Below are positions 7,923 through 16,430 of a stretch of 64,000 bases of DNA, piece after piece (positions within the stretch are counted from its first letter, which is position 1; each line of letters begins with the position of its first letter). The notes under the pieces are model-generated. The model was not told the origin of the DNA, made no database searches, and was given only the letters and a program-made list of their open reading frames with translations. Both the position numbers and the translations under genes were made by a program. Origin of the DNA: Affinundibacterium flavidum (GTDB taxonomy: Bacteria > Pseudomonadota > Gammaproteobacteria > Burkholderiales > Burkholderiaceae_D); NCBI RefSeq assembly GCF_014284175.1, contig NZ_JACOGA010000001.1, forward strand, positions 124,001 to 188,000, read 5' to 3'.

Positions 7923-9812
7923 TTAGTCACTTTCCAACGCGGCGGTTTCAGCGACCGCAGGCTTGGTCTGCTTCTTACTTAATTGTTTCGCTTGCACCGG
8001 ATGCAGGGCGGCTGATAATTCCACCAGACGGATAAACTCAGCTCGATGACCAAAGCGATCGCTGCCGCGTGCTGAATTTGCCAGTGCCAGAATATCTTTC
8101 GGGCCGTAGTTCGCAATCAAGCTGCTGCCACGTAACCATTGTGCCCATGCGGCGACTGCGGTCGCGAAACGAAAATCTTGATCTGCTGACTTAATGTTGT
8201 CGACCATATTGGTCTGCTTAATTGGTGTTTCTACCAGCTGACTTTGTTCGCTACCCGGCGTTTTGTAGCGTAATTTTAGCCATGCTAATTCATCGCTAAG
8301 CGCCTCCTTGTTTTGGGTTTCTTTGCTCGGTGCTTTATCGCTTATATTTGGCTGATAGCGCAATGCATCGATATTGCCTTTGCTGCCCTTAGGTACAATT
8401 TCATAGAGCGCGGTGACGGTATGGCCTGCACCGATATCGCCCGCATCTACTTTGTCGTCATTAAATTGCTCGCGTGTCAAAGCGCGTAATTCATAACCGA
8501 TTAAACGATATTCTTTGACCAGTGCTGGGTTGAACTCCACTTGCAATTTCAAGTCTTGTGCGATGGTTGCTAAAGTTGAGGTGTATTCGTTGACCAAGAC
8601 TTTGTGCGCTTCTTGTAAGCTATCGAGATAGTGATAACTTCCATCGCCATTGTTTGCTAGTTTCTTCATCAAGGCTTCGTTGTAATTGTCATCGCCTACA
8701 CCGAGCGTGCTGAGGCTAATGCCAGCTTTACGTTCACGTTCGACCAATGCTTTGAGATCGCGGTCATTGGTGACGCCGATATTCAAATCGCCGTCAGTGG
8801 CGAGTAAGACGCGATTGATGCCTCCTTGAATTTTTCCTGCATGGGCTTGTGCATAAGCGAGCTTGATGCCTGCTTCACCATTCGTGCCGCCGCCCGCGCT
8901 TAGCTGTTCAAGTGCAAGATTAATTTTGGCTTTTTGATCGCCAGCCGTGGCAGGTAATACGACGCGAGTGCCATTGGCATAAGTGACTAGGCTCACGCGA
9001 TCTTGTGGGCGTAATTGTGCCACTAAGAGTTTGAGCGATGAGCGAACCAAAGGTAGGCGGTCGGGCATGTCCATAGAGCCGGAAACATCAACTAAAAAGA
9101 CCAGGTTCGCTGCAGGTAAAGTTTCTTTCGCGAGATCTTTGCCTTTGATCGCAATTCTCAATAGTTGGCGCGAGGCATTCCATGGCGAAGCGCTTAGTTG
9201 CGTATGTACACTAAATGGATGAGCATCGTCTTTCTTCGGCAAGGCGTAATCATACGAAAAATAATTCACCATTTCTTCAGCGCGTATCGCATCGTGAGCT
9301 GGCAATTGACCTTGCTGTATAAAGCGCCGCACATTCGCATAGCTACCGGTATCGACGTCTGCGCTAAAAGTCGAGACGGGTTCTTCGGTCACTAACTTCC
9401 AACTATTTTCTTGAATTTTTTGGTACTTGGCAGTGGTCGTCACAGATGCCTGCGACATGTCTAATTTGGCGTTTTCCTGTACTGATCTCGACATTTGCTG
9501 CATTGGTGAATTCGCCACTTTGCTGACCGGTGACATTTCTGCTGGGCTGACGATGTAGGCTGGCGGAGGTGGGGCAGAAACGTGTGCCTCCAATGGCTGT
9601 GGCATATACACATTGGATTTGGTTTCTGCTATGACCACTTCCGCTATTCGCGCTTTTGCAGGTGCCTGCAGGGCGAGATCTGCTTTCGTTTCATTCTGTG
9701 TTTCGACTCTGCTTGAAGAGCCACAGCCAATCAGGCTTATGCAGAAAACACAACTAATAACGAGTGCAAGAATATCGTGTTGATGATGTGTGCCGTTGTG
9801 AGTGATGTTCAT
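7923..9812 (-). CDS. VWA-domain lipoprotein (YfbK-like)
   Basis: This is a predicted outer- or inner-membrane lipoprotein of 629 residues: the hydrophobic leader ends at the lipobox LIGC (Cys about 30). A low-complexity Ala/Pro-rich region follows (35-120), then the YfbK-type N-terminal segment (TFSADVDTGSYANVRRF). The von Willebrand A domain carries the metal site DVSGSMD near residue 243 with later T and D contacts (TDGDLN). A C-terminal DUF3520-like region ends the protein. Function is not established for the family. The TonB-like gene lies 29 bases upstream on the same strand, so the two are probably cotranscribed and end at the terminator near 7.83 kb. Confidence 0.85.
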   Translation of the reverse strand: MNITHNGTHHQHDILALVISCVFCISLIGCGSSSRVETQNETKADLALQAPAKARIAEVVIAETKSNVYMPQPLEAHVSAPPPPAYIVSPAEMSPVSKVANSPMQQMSRSVQENAKLDMSQASVTTTAKYQKIQENSWKLVTEEPVSTFSADVDTGSYANVRRFIQQGQLPAHDAIRAEEMVNYFSYDYALPKKDDAHPFSVHTQLSASPWNASRQLLRIAIKGKDLAKETLPAANLVFLVDVSGSMDMPDRLPLVRSSLKLLVAQLRPQDRVSLVTYANGTRVVLPATAGDQKAKINLALEQLSAGGGTNGEAGIKLAYAQAHAGKIQGGINRVLLATDGDLNIGVTNDRDLKALVERERKAGISLSTLGVGDDNYNEALMKKLANNGDGSYHYLDSLQEAHKVLVNEYTSTLATIAQDLKLQVEFNPALVKEYRLIGYELRALTREQFNDDKVDAGDIGAGHTVTALYEIVPKGSKGNIDALRYQPNISDKAPSKETQNKEALSDELAWLKLRYKTPGSEQSQLVETPIKQTNMVDNIKSADQDFRFATAVAAWAQWLRGSSLIANYGPKDILALANSARGSDRFGHRAEFIRLVELSAALHPVQAKQLSKKQTKPAVAETAALESD

Positions 9813-9841
9813 GTTAATTCCTTGTGCGTTTGGTTTTAAAA

Positions 9842-10498
9842 TTAGCGCTCGTTAATCGTCCAGACATATTGCAACTTCGCCCAGGATTTCTCAGGCACAC
9901 CATCGATAGAGCCGGGTTTGAATTTGCATAAACTCAAGCCTTGCACTGCGGCTTTATCGAGCGCACGTGAACCACTGGATTTCTCGACGCGACTTTCTAA
10001 TACCCGACCGTCGGGGCCGATCAACATCGCCAAATTCACTGTGCCTTCTTCACCAATACGGATCGAGCTGGTGGGGTATTCTGGTTTTTCGCAGGCGTTG
10101 GAATCGACTTGTGCTGCAATATGCACAGGTGCCCGTGGTGGTGCGATTTCGGTTTTGCCTAATCCTGTTTCCGTTGATTTGGTCGGCTCGAAATCGTGCT
10201 TTTCGAGTGTGTCGCGTTTAACTGTCGTGATGGCACGCTCATCAAAATTAGTCGGAATAATTGGTGGTTCGATATAGGTCGGCAAAGGCATGATCTTGCT
10301 AGGTTCACGCATTTTGATCGGCTCTTCCACTCTTGGTGGTGGTGCAATTGGCGTCATCTCGATCACGCGCGGTTGGCGAAAATCGATTACGTTCGTCGCC
10401 TGCAAACCTAAGCCCAAGGCGAGGGCATGCAAGATGCCGGTGATCAATAAAGAAGATATTTTTCTTTGTGGTGCTTGTCCATAGTTGTATGTGCTCAT
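9842..10498 (-). CDS. TonB-family energy transducer
   Basis: This periplasm-spanning protein should couple the ExbBD proton channel to outer-membrane receptors. It has a short cytoplasmic N-terminus, one membrane anchor (about residues 15-33), a Pro-rich stretch (about 45-130) and a C-terminal TonB domain (about 130-215). The TonB domain shows the usual pattern YP..S..IGEEGTVNL.MLIGPDGRV and KW/KLQYVW-type end. No exbB or exbD is present nearby. It is transcribed with the VWA lipoprotein and diverges from a two-component pair. The window contains two TonB-dependent receptors at 32-34.7 and 52-54.2 kb, but linkage to them is not shown. Confidence 0.88.
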   Translation of the reverse strand: MSTYNYGQAPQRKISSLLITGILHALALGLGLQATNVIDFRQPRVIEMTPIAPPPRVEEPIKMREPSKIMPLPTYIEPPIIPTNFDERAITTVKRDTLEKHDFEPTKSTETGLGKTEIAPPRAPVHIAAQVDSNACEKPEYPTSSIRIGEEGTVNLAMLIGPDGRVLESRVEKSSGSRALDKAAVQGLSLCKFKPGSIDGVPEKSWAKLQYVWTINER

Positions 10499-10596
10499 GA
10501 TGAACTCCCTGACGAAATGAAATGCTCGGTAACTAATTGAGTAGCTGCTTGGCGATGCGCTTGAAACTGTTATTGCTCATCGTTGGAATAATGATA

Positions 10597-10611
10597 TGCT
10601 AGTTACTAGCA
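10597..10611. promoter_or_regulatory. palindromic operator-like site, copy 1
   Basis: TGCTAGT and ACTAGCA form a perfect inverted repeat around one base (T). It lies in the divergent region between the TonB-like gene and the NarL-type regulator and is closest to the TonB gene. Confidence 0.6.
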
Positions 10612-10726
10612 AAATAAAAGGAAAATTTAAGTAAATATTTTGCGATTTATTGGATATTTAAACGCTTGTAAGGGTTTATTCTCAATAAATCAAGGACTTA
10701 GCTATGCGCAAAAAATGAGAATTATC

Positions 10727-10741
10727 TGCTAGTCACTAGCA
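10727..10741. promoter_or_regulatory. palindromic operator-like site, copy 2
   Basis: The same perfect inverted repeat TGCTAGT-C-ACTAGCA lies 130 bases from copy 1. It is followed by an A run, as copy 1 is. Confidence 0.6.
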
Positions 10742-10759
10742 AAAAAGCTTCTTATTCTT

Positions 10760-10774
10760 TGCTATTTACTAGTA
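10760..10774. promoter_or_regulatory. palindromic operator-like site, copy 3 (degenerate)
   Basis: TGCTATT-T-ACTAGTA is a degenerate copy of the same motif, 33 bases (about three helical turns) from copy 2 and 60 bases upstream of the regulator start codon. It also has the trailing A run. Confidence 0.5.
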
Positions 10775-10833
10775 AAATGACTTCCAAGAGTAAGTATTCA
10801 GATGTGCAAATCGGCGTCGTCAGGGAATTGAAA

Positions 10834-11538
10834 ATGTCAAATATGCAAAATGCAAATCAACAAACCATGCCACCAACTTCAGTACAAATCGATTCTGGTA
10901 TAAAAACGATACGTGTCTTGCTAGCGGACGACCATCCCATCGTGATGACAGGTTTTGCCATGTCTTTAGGCGCAGAGGGGATGGACGTAGTTGGGCAGGC
11001 GAAGACACCCCAAGAAGCGGTAGAACAATTCATGGCATTGCAGCCAGACGTCGTGGTGTTGGATATTCGCTTTGGTGCTGAGATGACAGGTTTGGATGCC
11101 GCCCGCCATATTTTAGAAAAACAGCCGGACGCCCAAATCGTTTTTTTAAGTCAATTTGATCAAGATGCCTTAATTAAAGAGACTTATCGTTTAGGTGCGA
11201 AAGCTTTTGTCACGAAAGACTGTGATCCGGCAGATTTAGCAGTGGCGGTCCAACGTGCAAGTGAAGGTGAACTCTATTTCATGCCGCAAATTGCGGAGCG
11301 CCTAGCTAATTTATCGGTGCGTGGTGATGCTTCGCCACAGACTTTGTTGGATGAACGTAGCTTAGAAATTTTTAAACTCATGGCCGAAGGTTTGACCAAT
11401 GTAGAGATCGCCGAAAAACTGGATCTCTCACAAAAAACCATCAGCAATATCAGCCAAGCAGTTAAAGAAAAGCTCGGCATCCATAGACCGGCTTTAATCA
11501 CGAAGCTGGCGATGAAACATGGTTTGATTGAGCCTTAA
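10834..11538 (+). CDS. NarL/LuxR-type response regulator
   Basis: This is a cytosolic two-component regulator of 234 residues. A receiver domain (about 23-145) has the acidic pair LLADDHP, the phospho-acceptor in VVVLDIRF and the conserved lysine in AFVTKDC. A C-terminal LuxR-type helix-turn-helix (about 170-230) includes LTNVEIAEKLDLSQKTISNIS. The start at 10834 is chosen because AGGGA lies seven bases upstream; the frame stays open to a TTG at 10759, but that extension would run through operator-like site 3. The kinase gene begins seven bases after its stop, so the two form an operon. Three palindromes in its promoter region suggest autoregulation or control by another dimeric regulator. 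Confidence 0.92.
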   Translation: MSNMQNANQQTMPPTSVQIDSGIKTIRVLLADDHPIVMTGFAMSLGAEGMDVVGQAKTPQEAVEQFMALQPDVVVLDIRFGAEMTGLDAARHILEKQPDAQIVFLSQFDQDALIKETYRLGAKAFVTKDCDPADLAVAVQRASEGELYFMPQIAERLANLSVRGDASPQTLLDERSLEIFKLMAEGLTNVEIAEKLDLSQKTISNISQAVKEKLGIHRPALITKLAMKHGLIEP

Positions 11539-11545
11539 GCTAACG

Positions 11546-13072
11546 ATGACAGTCAAAAATACATCAGGATTTGTCGGTAGCGTGCTGCAATGGCGCAGCT
11601 GGAGCATACGCACGCGATTGATGGTGATTGCGGTTTTTCCTGTGGTCTATTTGTTTTTCTCTTTGATTTCTTACTCGTATTACGCACGCCTAAAAGAAGT
11701 TGAAGAAGAACTCAATGCCCGTGCCAAAACCATTACCACCGCCTTAGCTGAAGGGGTTGAATACAATATCATCGCTGCCAATGTGCAAGGCATTAAGCAA
11801 ATGATTTATGGAGTCATTCAAACTGATCGTAGTGTTTATCGTATTGATATTTTTGATGCGAATAAACAAGAACTCAGTCATGTGGAAAATGCAGGCAGAG
11901 CCAAACCTGAAAAAAATTACGTGGAGTTGCCGATCAAGCGGCATATGGTATGGGTTAATTTACATACCGAAACCCACGATTCTTTATACAAACTTGATCC
12001 AAGCAAAGAAAAAAATCAGGCTGTGTTAGGTTATGTACGAGTGACGATGACGAAGACCTATTTGCTCGACAAACAGCGTTATCGATTCTCCATAGAACTC
12101 TTGATGTCGGTACTCGCGTTGGCCGTTAGCGCCTGGTTGGCGTGGTTCTTGTCCAGAGGTTTAACCCGCCCTTTGCATGGCGCGATTGAAGCGTTGCGCG
12201 ACATCAGTGCTGGTCGCACAGAAACCCAAATGAGAATCTCTCACGGCGGTGAAATCGGTGAACTGCAAAGCTCGATCAACGAGATGGCGCACAATTTGCA
12301 TCAGTCACAAACGCACTTAGAAAACACTGTCGCCGAGCGCACAAAAGAACTGATCGCATCGCGTAACGAAGCATTGAAAGCCGATGCGGAAAAACGCCGA
12401 CTGATACACAAAGTTAACGCCATCGTCGAAAACGAACGTCAAAGCATCGCCTTAGAAATTCACGATGAGCTAAATGCCTCGCTGATCGCCGTGCGTCTAG
12501 AATCAGAACGTATCGCCAAAATCACTGCCAAAGCCGAACACGATGAACGCTTCGCTCCCATGCTTCAAGAAATCCAAGATCGAGCAAAAGCCGTCGTCAA
12601 GCTAGCCTTAGATTTATACGCCAATGGCAGAAACCTGGTGCGTCGTTTACGCCCAGAAGTTCTGGACATGCTGGGCCTAGAGGGCGCGATTGAAGAAATG
12701 CTTCGCCTGTATAACGCTGCGCACGAGGACTGTCATTTTGACTTTGCATCCGAAGGTGATTTTGCGCAATTAGATGGCGACCTCGCCATCTCCGCCTATC
12801 GCATCGTGCAAGAAGCCTGCTCGAATATTTTGAAACATGCGCAAGCAAAAAATGTTGATATCGCCTTACACATGAACCCAGAAAAATCTCAATTGACGAT
12901 CAGTGTCAATGACGACGGCAAAGGCTTCGACCCAGAACAAGTCGCCGCCGGAATCGGCATCAGCGGCATGCGAGAACGCGTTTTGGCTTGGGGGGGGGAA
13001 TTTGAATTGCAAAGCAAGGTGGGCGAGGGCACGCGTATCTTGATTAATTTGCCTGTGACGTTGTTGGCTTAA
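11546..13072 (+). CDS. NarX-type membrane histidine kinase (HisKA_3)
   Basis: This inner-membrane sensor kinase pairs with the preceding response regulator. A transmembrane helix (about residues 22-42), a periplasmic domain of about 140 residues, a second helix (about 180-200) and a HAMP linker (about 205-255) lead to a HisKA_3 dimerisation domain. The phospho-acceptor histidine is in SIALEIHDELNASL, and the ATPase box is DDGKGFDPE with GIGISGMRERV. The ATG at 11546 has no strong ribosome-binding site and probably relies on coupling to the regulator upstream. A run of nine G residues within codons for LAWGGE (about 12,990-12,998) could slip and truncate the ATPase domain. The signal is unknown. 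Confidence 0.9.
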   Translation: MTVKNTSGFVGSVLQWRSWSIRTRLMVIAVFPVVYLFFSLISYSYYARLKEVEEELNARAKTITTALAEGVEYNIIAANVQGIKQMIYGVIQTDRSVYRIDIFDANKQELSHVENAGRAKPEKNYVELPIKRHMVWVNLHTETHDSLYKLDPSKEKNQAVLGYVRVTMTKTYLLDKQRYRFSIELLMSVLALAVSAWLAWFLSRGLTRPLHGAIEALRDISAGRTETQMRISHGGEIGELQSSINEMAHNLHQSQTHLENTVAERTKELIASRNEALKADAEKRRLIHKVNAIVENERQSIALEIHDELNASLIAVRLESERIAKITAKAEHDERFAPMLQEIQDRAKAVVKLALDLYANGRNLVRRLRPEVLDMLGLEGAIEEMLRLYNAAHEDCHFDFASEGDFAQLDGDLAISAYRIVQEACSNILKHAQAKNVDIALHMNPEKSQLTISVNDDGKGFDPEQVAAGIGISGMRERVLAWGGEFELQSKVGEGTRILINLPVTLLA

Positions 13073-13306
13073 AATAGATGCGGTTTTTTTGGGGTGAATT
13101 TCGCTCTATAAGCGCTAACTAATGTTTAAATTCATTGGGGTCTAAATTAACAGGGAGCTGTATGGGTGTTAGATTCCGTTCACTTTGTAGGCTTAGATAT
13201 CTACACCAGTTAACGCACGGTGAATACTCCTTTACCTTCAAGGCATAGGCATCTAAGAAAATTTTGACATGATGAATGAAGGAAAAAAGCGAAATAACAG
13301 CACAGC

Positions 13307-13390
13307 ATGTCATTCCTGCGTAGGCAGGAATCTAGCGGCGTTCGTTGATCAACAAAAGACACTGGACTCCTGCCTACGCAGGAGCGACAG
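13307..13390. repeat. REP/BIME-like inverted repeat pair
   Basis: Two palindromic units, TTCCTGCGTAGGCAGGAA (13313-13330) and CTCCTGCCTACGCAGGAG (13367-13384), are inverted copies of one another. They are separated by 36 bases and flanked by TGTCA / GACAG ends. This matches the paired extragenic palindromes of many proteobacteria. Confidence 0.75.
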
Positions 13391-13446
13391 TAATTATTTC
13401 GCTGTTTATTCGACTTGTGTAGGTACCAATGCCTTCAAGGGGAAAG

Positions 13447-13570
13447 ACTGGGATAGGGATGGGTTTCAGTCGTACAACAGAAGTCGTTATTGCGTCACTT
13501 TAACCCATCCCCACCCTAGCCCTCCCCTTGAAAGGGAGGGAACTTTTAGTGGTGCTCCGACTTATGTAGA
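13447..13570. repeat. dispersed intergenic element, copy 1
   Basis: The copy begins at GGGATAGGGATGGGTTT, contains the core CCCATCCCCACCCTAGCCC followed by the hairpin CCCTCCCCTTGAAAGGGAGG, and ends near CTCCGACTTATGTAGA. The same order of blocks recurs inverted at about 23,440-23,567. The core alone recurs at 30,812-30,850. Confidence 0.65.
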
Positions 13571-13684
13571 CACCGATATCTTGACGTAGAGAAAACAAGC
13601 CACCGGTATCAATGGAGATATGATTAGTAAGCTAGAAGGTGAGAGCTTATTTGGGGAAACCTGAAATTCGAAATGGAGCGTGCG

Positions 13685-14110
13685 ATGAAAAAAGTCATAT
13701 CAGCACTATTGTTAGGAATAAGCTGCATGGCGTGTTCTTTATTCGAGCAGCCAGTGACTTGGGAATTTATTCAGTCTGTCGGTGGTATAGCTCTCGATAC
13801 GCCAGTTAGGGCAGGGACATTTTGGAGCTTACCTATCCAGCTTGATATCAGTGGTCTAACGAAGGTGACTGTCGAACCAAATACCTTGAATTCAGGATTG
13901 GCATGTCAGCGCGTAAGCGCCGTGGTTGACGGGCAAGTGATTTATCTGACTATTTTTGTGGCGTCCGCGGGATCTGAACGCACAGCAAAATGTGGACATG
14001 CTGTGATTGGATCAGCTGTCGCGGGAAGATACAAAGTATTTTACAAAGGTAACGACGAAGATCTTAAATTGATCGGTGAAGTGGAATTTGCATCAAAGCA
14101 AAAATTGTAG
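13685..14110 (+). CDS. hypothetical exported protein, possible lipoprotein
   Basis: This is a 141-residue protein of no recognised family. The leader MKKVISALLLGISCMAC is a signal peptide, and the cysteine after MA could be a lipidation site, though the lipobox is weak. The mature part is predicted to be mostly beta strands and contains two further cysteines (GLACQR, TAKCGH) that could form a disulphide. The ATG at 13685 is preferred over one four codons upstream because GGAG sits six bases before it. The gene is flanked by repeat-rich spacer and a GNAT gene. Confidence 0.65.
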   Translation: MKKVISALLLGISCMACSLFEQPVTWEFIQSVGGIALDTPVRAGTFWSLPIQLDISGLTKVTVEPNTLNSGLACQRVSAVVDGQVIYLTIFVASAGSERTAKCGHAVIGSAVAGRYKVFYKGNDEDLKLIGEVEFASKQKL

Positions 14111-14122
14111 AGTAATGTTGTT

Positions 14123-14160
14123 CTGTAGGGCGGGGTGCAACCCGCGCCGCCAGAATGAGA
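14123..14160. repeat. short GC-rich palindromic repeat
   Basis: A GC-rich block beginning TGTAGGGCGGGGTGC and continuing AACCCGCGCC can fold as a hairpin. It is GC-rich relative to the flanks and typical of dispersed extragenic palindromes. No second copy with the same sequence was found in the window. Confidence 0.4.
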
Positions 14161-14239
14161 CGCAAGCAAGGCCGCCTTATACGTAGCGATGATGACGCCT
14201 CCCCAACATAACTAAGACTAGAAAAGAATTTAAAAAATA

Positions 14240-14701
14240 ATGAATAAACTCACATATCGACAAGCCACCAATGCGGACATTCCCGCGATGTCGAAGATAC
14301 GTCTATCTGTGCGCGAAAATGTCTTGTCCAATCCGGCCTTGGTAACGCAAAAAATGTATGAAGATTATCTGGAGTTGTCAGGCCGTGGATGGGTCTGCGA
14401 ACTTGATGGAAACATCATAGGATTCTCGTATGCAGCCAGCGCAGATCATTCGATTTGGGCACTGTTTGTTGATCCCAATTTTGAAGGGCTGGGTGCTGGT
14501 AAAGAGTTGCTCCGCTTGTCGAGCCAGTGGTTGTTTGAGAACGGTGCGACTTCCGTAAAATTGGGAACTAGTGTCAATTCAAGAGCTGAGCGATTTTATC
14601 TCGCACAAGGATGGATCAGAGGCGAAATGAAGACTGCAAGCGAAGTAAGTTTTCGCTTGGATAGCACTACCTGTGATATGAGTATGGACATTGAAGCATA
14701 G
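14240..14701 (+). CDS. GNAT-family N-acetyltransferase
   Basis: A cytosolic acetyl-CoA-dependent transferase of 153 residues. The fold is shown by the N-terminal strand LTYRQATNADIPAMSKIR, the substrate strand GFSYA, and motif A ALFVDPNFEGLGAGKELL, where the G-x-G-x-G/A turn binds the pyrophosphate of acetyl-CoA. The AERFYLAQGWIRG segment matches the usual C-terminal motif. The substrate cannot be predicted. The KOW protein gene follows 23 bases later on the same strand. Confidence 0.87.
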   Translation: MNKLTYRQATNADIPAMSKIRLSVRENVLSNPALVTQKMYEDYLELSGRGWVCELDGNIIGFSYAASADHSIWALFVDPNFEGLGAGKELLRLSSQWLFENGATSVKLGTSVNSRAERFYLAQGWIRGEMKTASEVSFRLDSTTCDMSMDIEA

Positions 14702-14724
14702 ACTGAAAATTCGGAGAAATCGAG

Positions 14725-14916
14725 ATGACTGACGAACAAAAAAACACCATTAACGACGGCGATCTTTGCAAGGTGATTGGTGGAACACACAAAGGAAAAT
14801 CCGGCACCGTACGTGATATTAACACCAGCAAGACTGGGCATTTGACGATTACGGTTGTGCAGGAAAATGGCGAACGTTTTAAGACCTTGGCTAAGAATGT
14901 TGTAGTTCAAGCTTAG
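14725..14916 (+). CDS. small KOW-domain protein
   Basis: This 63-residue protein consists almost entirely of a KOW motif (INDGDLCKVIGGTHKGKSG then TVRDI), the small RNA- or protein-binding fold found in NusG and ribosomal proteins L24/L26. It probably binds nucleic acid or the ribosome; its function is unknown. The ATG follows CGGAGAAA at good spacing. It may be cotranscribed with the GNAT gene. Confidence 0.8.
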   Translation: MTDEQKNTINDGDLCKVIGGTHKGKSGTVRDINTSKTGHLTITVVQENGERFKTLAKNVVVQA

Positions 14917-14957
14917 AGTCATTAATAATTCATGTTCACACAGTAAAGAGATTTACT

Positions 14958-15182
14958 ATGCGCCTTTTTCCTAAAGTAAACTTCATGGATATCTTCATGG
15001 ATATCTTCATGTTGGCATGGGCACTATTGCCTTTTCTTGCGTTGATGTTTTTATCGTCGCCAATGATTAAGAATTGGCTAGATCCAATAGTGAATGATGT
15101 ACTTTCTGTCCTGTTCTTGGCAAGCTGTTTGGGTTTTCCTATGGCGACTTGTCTGTATTTTTATTGGCGCATAAATAAGTGA
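14958..15182 (+). CDS. small hypothetical membrane protein
   Basis: This 74-residue protein has two hydrophobic helices (about residues 20-36 and 47-66). The 5' coding part contains a perfect 12-base tandem duplication (TTCATGGATATC, 14982-15005) encoding FMDIFMDI. The duplication creates three in-frame ATG codons, so the true start is uncertain. No family is recognised. Confidence 0.5.
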   Translation: MRLFPKVNFMDIFMDIFMLAWALLPFLALMFLSSPMIKNWLDPIVNDVLSVLFLASCLGFPMATCLYFYWRINK

Positions 15183-15256
15183 TTTCCTAGTTTTGTGAAG
15201 CGAGTGTAATCCGTGCCACTAACAGCAGACGTACTCGCAATATCATCGATTAATCC

Positions 15257-15802
15257 ATGAAACAACAATTCATTGAAGACGTGCTCACCAACCACAACAA
15301 CGCAAAAATTTTAGCGCGTTGGGATGCGCTCGCTTTGCCTGATAGCTGGCTAGTTGCCGGATGCCTGTTCCAGACAGTGTGGAATAGCACTTCACAACAA
15401 GCCCCTGAATCCGGCATTAAAGACTACGATATTTTCTATTACGATCCCGAGGATTTGTCCGCAGAAGCCGAGCAAGCAAAGCAGCAATATGCCGACGAAC
15501 TATTTGCAGATCTGAACATCACTTTGGAAGTGTGCAATCAAGCCAGGGTCCATCTTTGGTACGAATCGCACTTCGGGCATAGTTATCCCAAACTCATTAG
15601 CGCACAAGACGGCATAGATCGCTTTTTGATTCCGTCAACCTGCGTTGGCATGACGCCACAAGAAGTATATGCACCGAATGGTTTCGATATTTTGTATCAA
15701 GGTGTGTTGAGCATGAATCCACTCACACCGCATCGAACGCTATATGAGCAAAAAGCCCATTCGTATCAGCAGCGTTGGCCGTGGTTGCGACGCATGGAAT
15801 GA
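15257..15802 (+). CDS. nucleotidyltransferase-like protein (COG3575 / NTP_transf_6 type)
   Basis: This 181-residue cytosolic protein resembles the NTP_transf_6 family. The characteristic elements are WLVAGCLFQTVWN (the glycine-rich start of the nucleotidyltransferase fold) and GIKDYDIFYYD, with the paired acidic residues expected to bind metal. A second acidic strand (ITLEVCNQARVHLWY) and the ending PHRTLYEQKAHSYQQRWP also fit. The substrate is unknown; the family has few characterised members. It is followed by a GFA-family gene on the same strand. Confidence 0.8.
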   Translation: MKQQFIEDVLTNHNNAKILARWDALALPDSWLVAGCLFQTVWNSTSQQAPESGIKDYDIFYYDPEDLSAEAEQAKQQYADELFADLNITLEVCNQARVHLWYESHFGHSYPKLISAQDGIDRFLIPSTCVGMTPQEVYAPNGFDILYQGVLSMNPLTPHRTLYEQKAHSYQQRWPWLRRME

Positions 15803-15859
15803 GCTGGGCTTTCAGAATATCACCACAGACTTTCAAGATCACACGAGAGGAGCGATAGA

Positions 15860-16270
15860 ATGAAACAGTTAATAGAAGGCGCTTGTTTGTGCGGTGCTGT
15901 GCATTGGACTTTTCCCGGCGAGCCCGATGGCGCCACCGCTTGTAATTGCACTGCTTGCCGACGCTATGGTGTGTTATGGGCCTATGATTACGAGAGCGAT
16001 GGTCAGACTGTTGGCATCAATATTCGCGGTACAACTCGTGCTTATGTACGCGGCAAAGCGTTAGAATTTCATTTTTGCCCAGAGTGTGGATGCGTCGCAT
16101 TTTGGCGTGGTCTGCGATTGGACGAGCAAGGTCGTCGCCGTATTGCGGTCAATTTACGGCTGGCAGAACCAGAAGCCGTGGTGCAGATTCCGATTGATCA
16201 TTTTGATGGACTCGATACTTTTGACGATTTGCCGCGCGATGGGAAATGCGTTGCTGATTATTGGTTTTGA
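15860..16270 (+). CDS. GFA/CENP-V family zinc-binding protein
   Basis: This 136-residue protein carries the GFA (glutathione-dependent formaldehyde-activating-like) fold. The zinc ligands are visible as CLCGAV, CNCTACRR and FCPECGC, in the usual order with spacing typical of the family. The family is loosely linked to glutathione adduct or carbon-sulphur chemistry; the specific reaction is not predictable. The start follows GAGAGGAGCG, a strong ribosome-binding site. Confidence 0.87.
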   Translation: MKQLIEGACLCGAVHWTFPGEPDGATACNCTACRRYGVLWAYDYESDGQTVGINIRGTTRAYVRGKALEFHFCPECGCVAFWRGLRLDEQGRRRIAVNLRLAEPEAVVQIPIDHFDGLDTFDDLPRDGKCVADYWF

Positions 16271-16430
16271 TTGACGTTGTAATTAATTTATCTCATTATC
16301 AAGCCTCATTTTTTTACATAGTATTGTCACTTAGCTTAGTAACTTAGCTTCACCACTTTCCTTTGTACTTCAATAGAGTTGTGTTTCATTTTCAAACAAT
16401 TTTTTTACGCCGACCAAAACTTAAATTTTC

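Larger units (their letters stand above)
13073..13684. other. long intergenic region made largely of dispersed repeats
   Basis: These 612 bases hold no convincing gene. They contain an inverted REP-like pair (13,307-13,390) and a roughly 120-base element (about 13,447-13,570) that recurs inverted near 23.5 kb. Two short frames, on opposite strands (13,119-13,313 minus and 13,269-13,589 plus), have no family resemblance and no ribosome-binding site; the plus-strand frame runs through the repeats. Confidence 0.6.

Noticed and set aside
13269..13589. 106-codon frame after the NarX-type kinase
   Set aside because: It runs straight through REP-like and dispersed repeat DNA and has no protein-like pattern.
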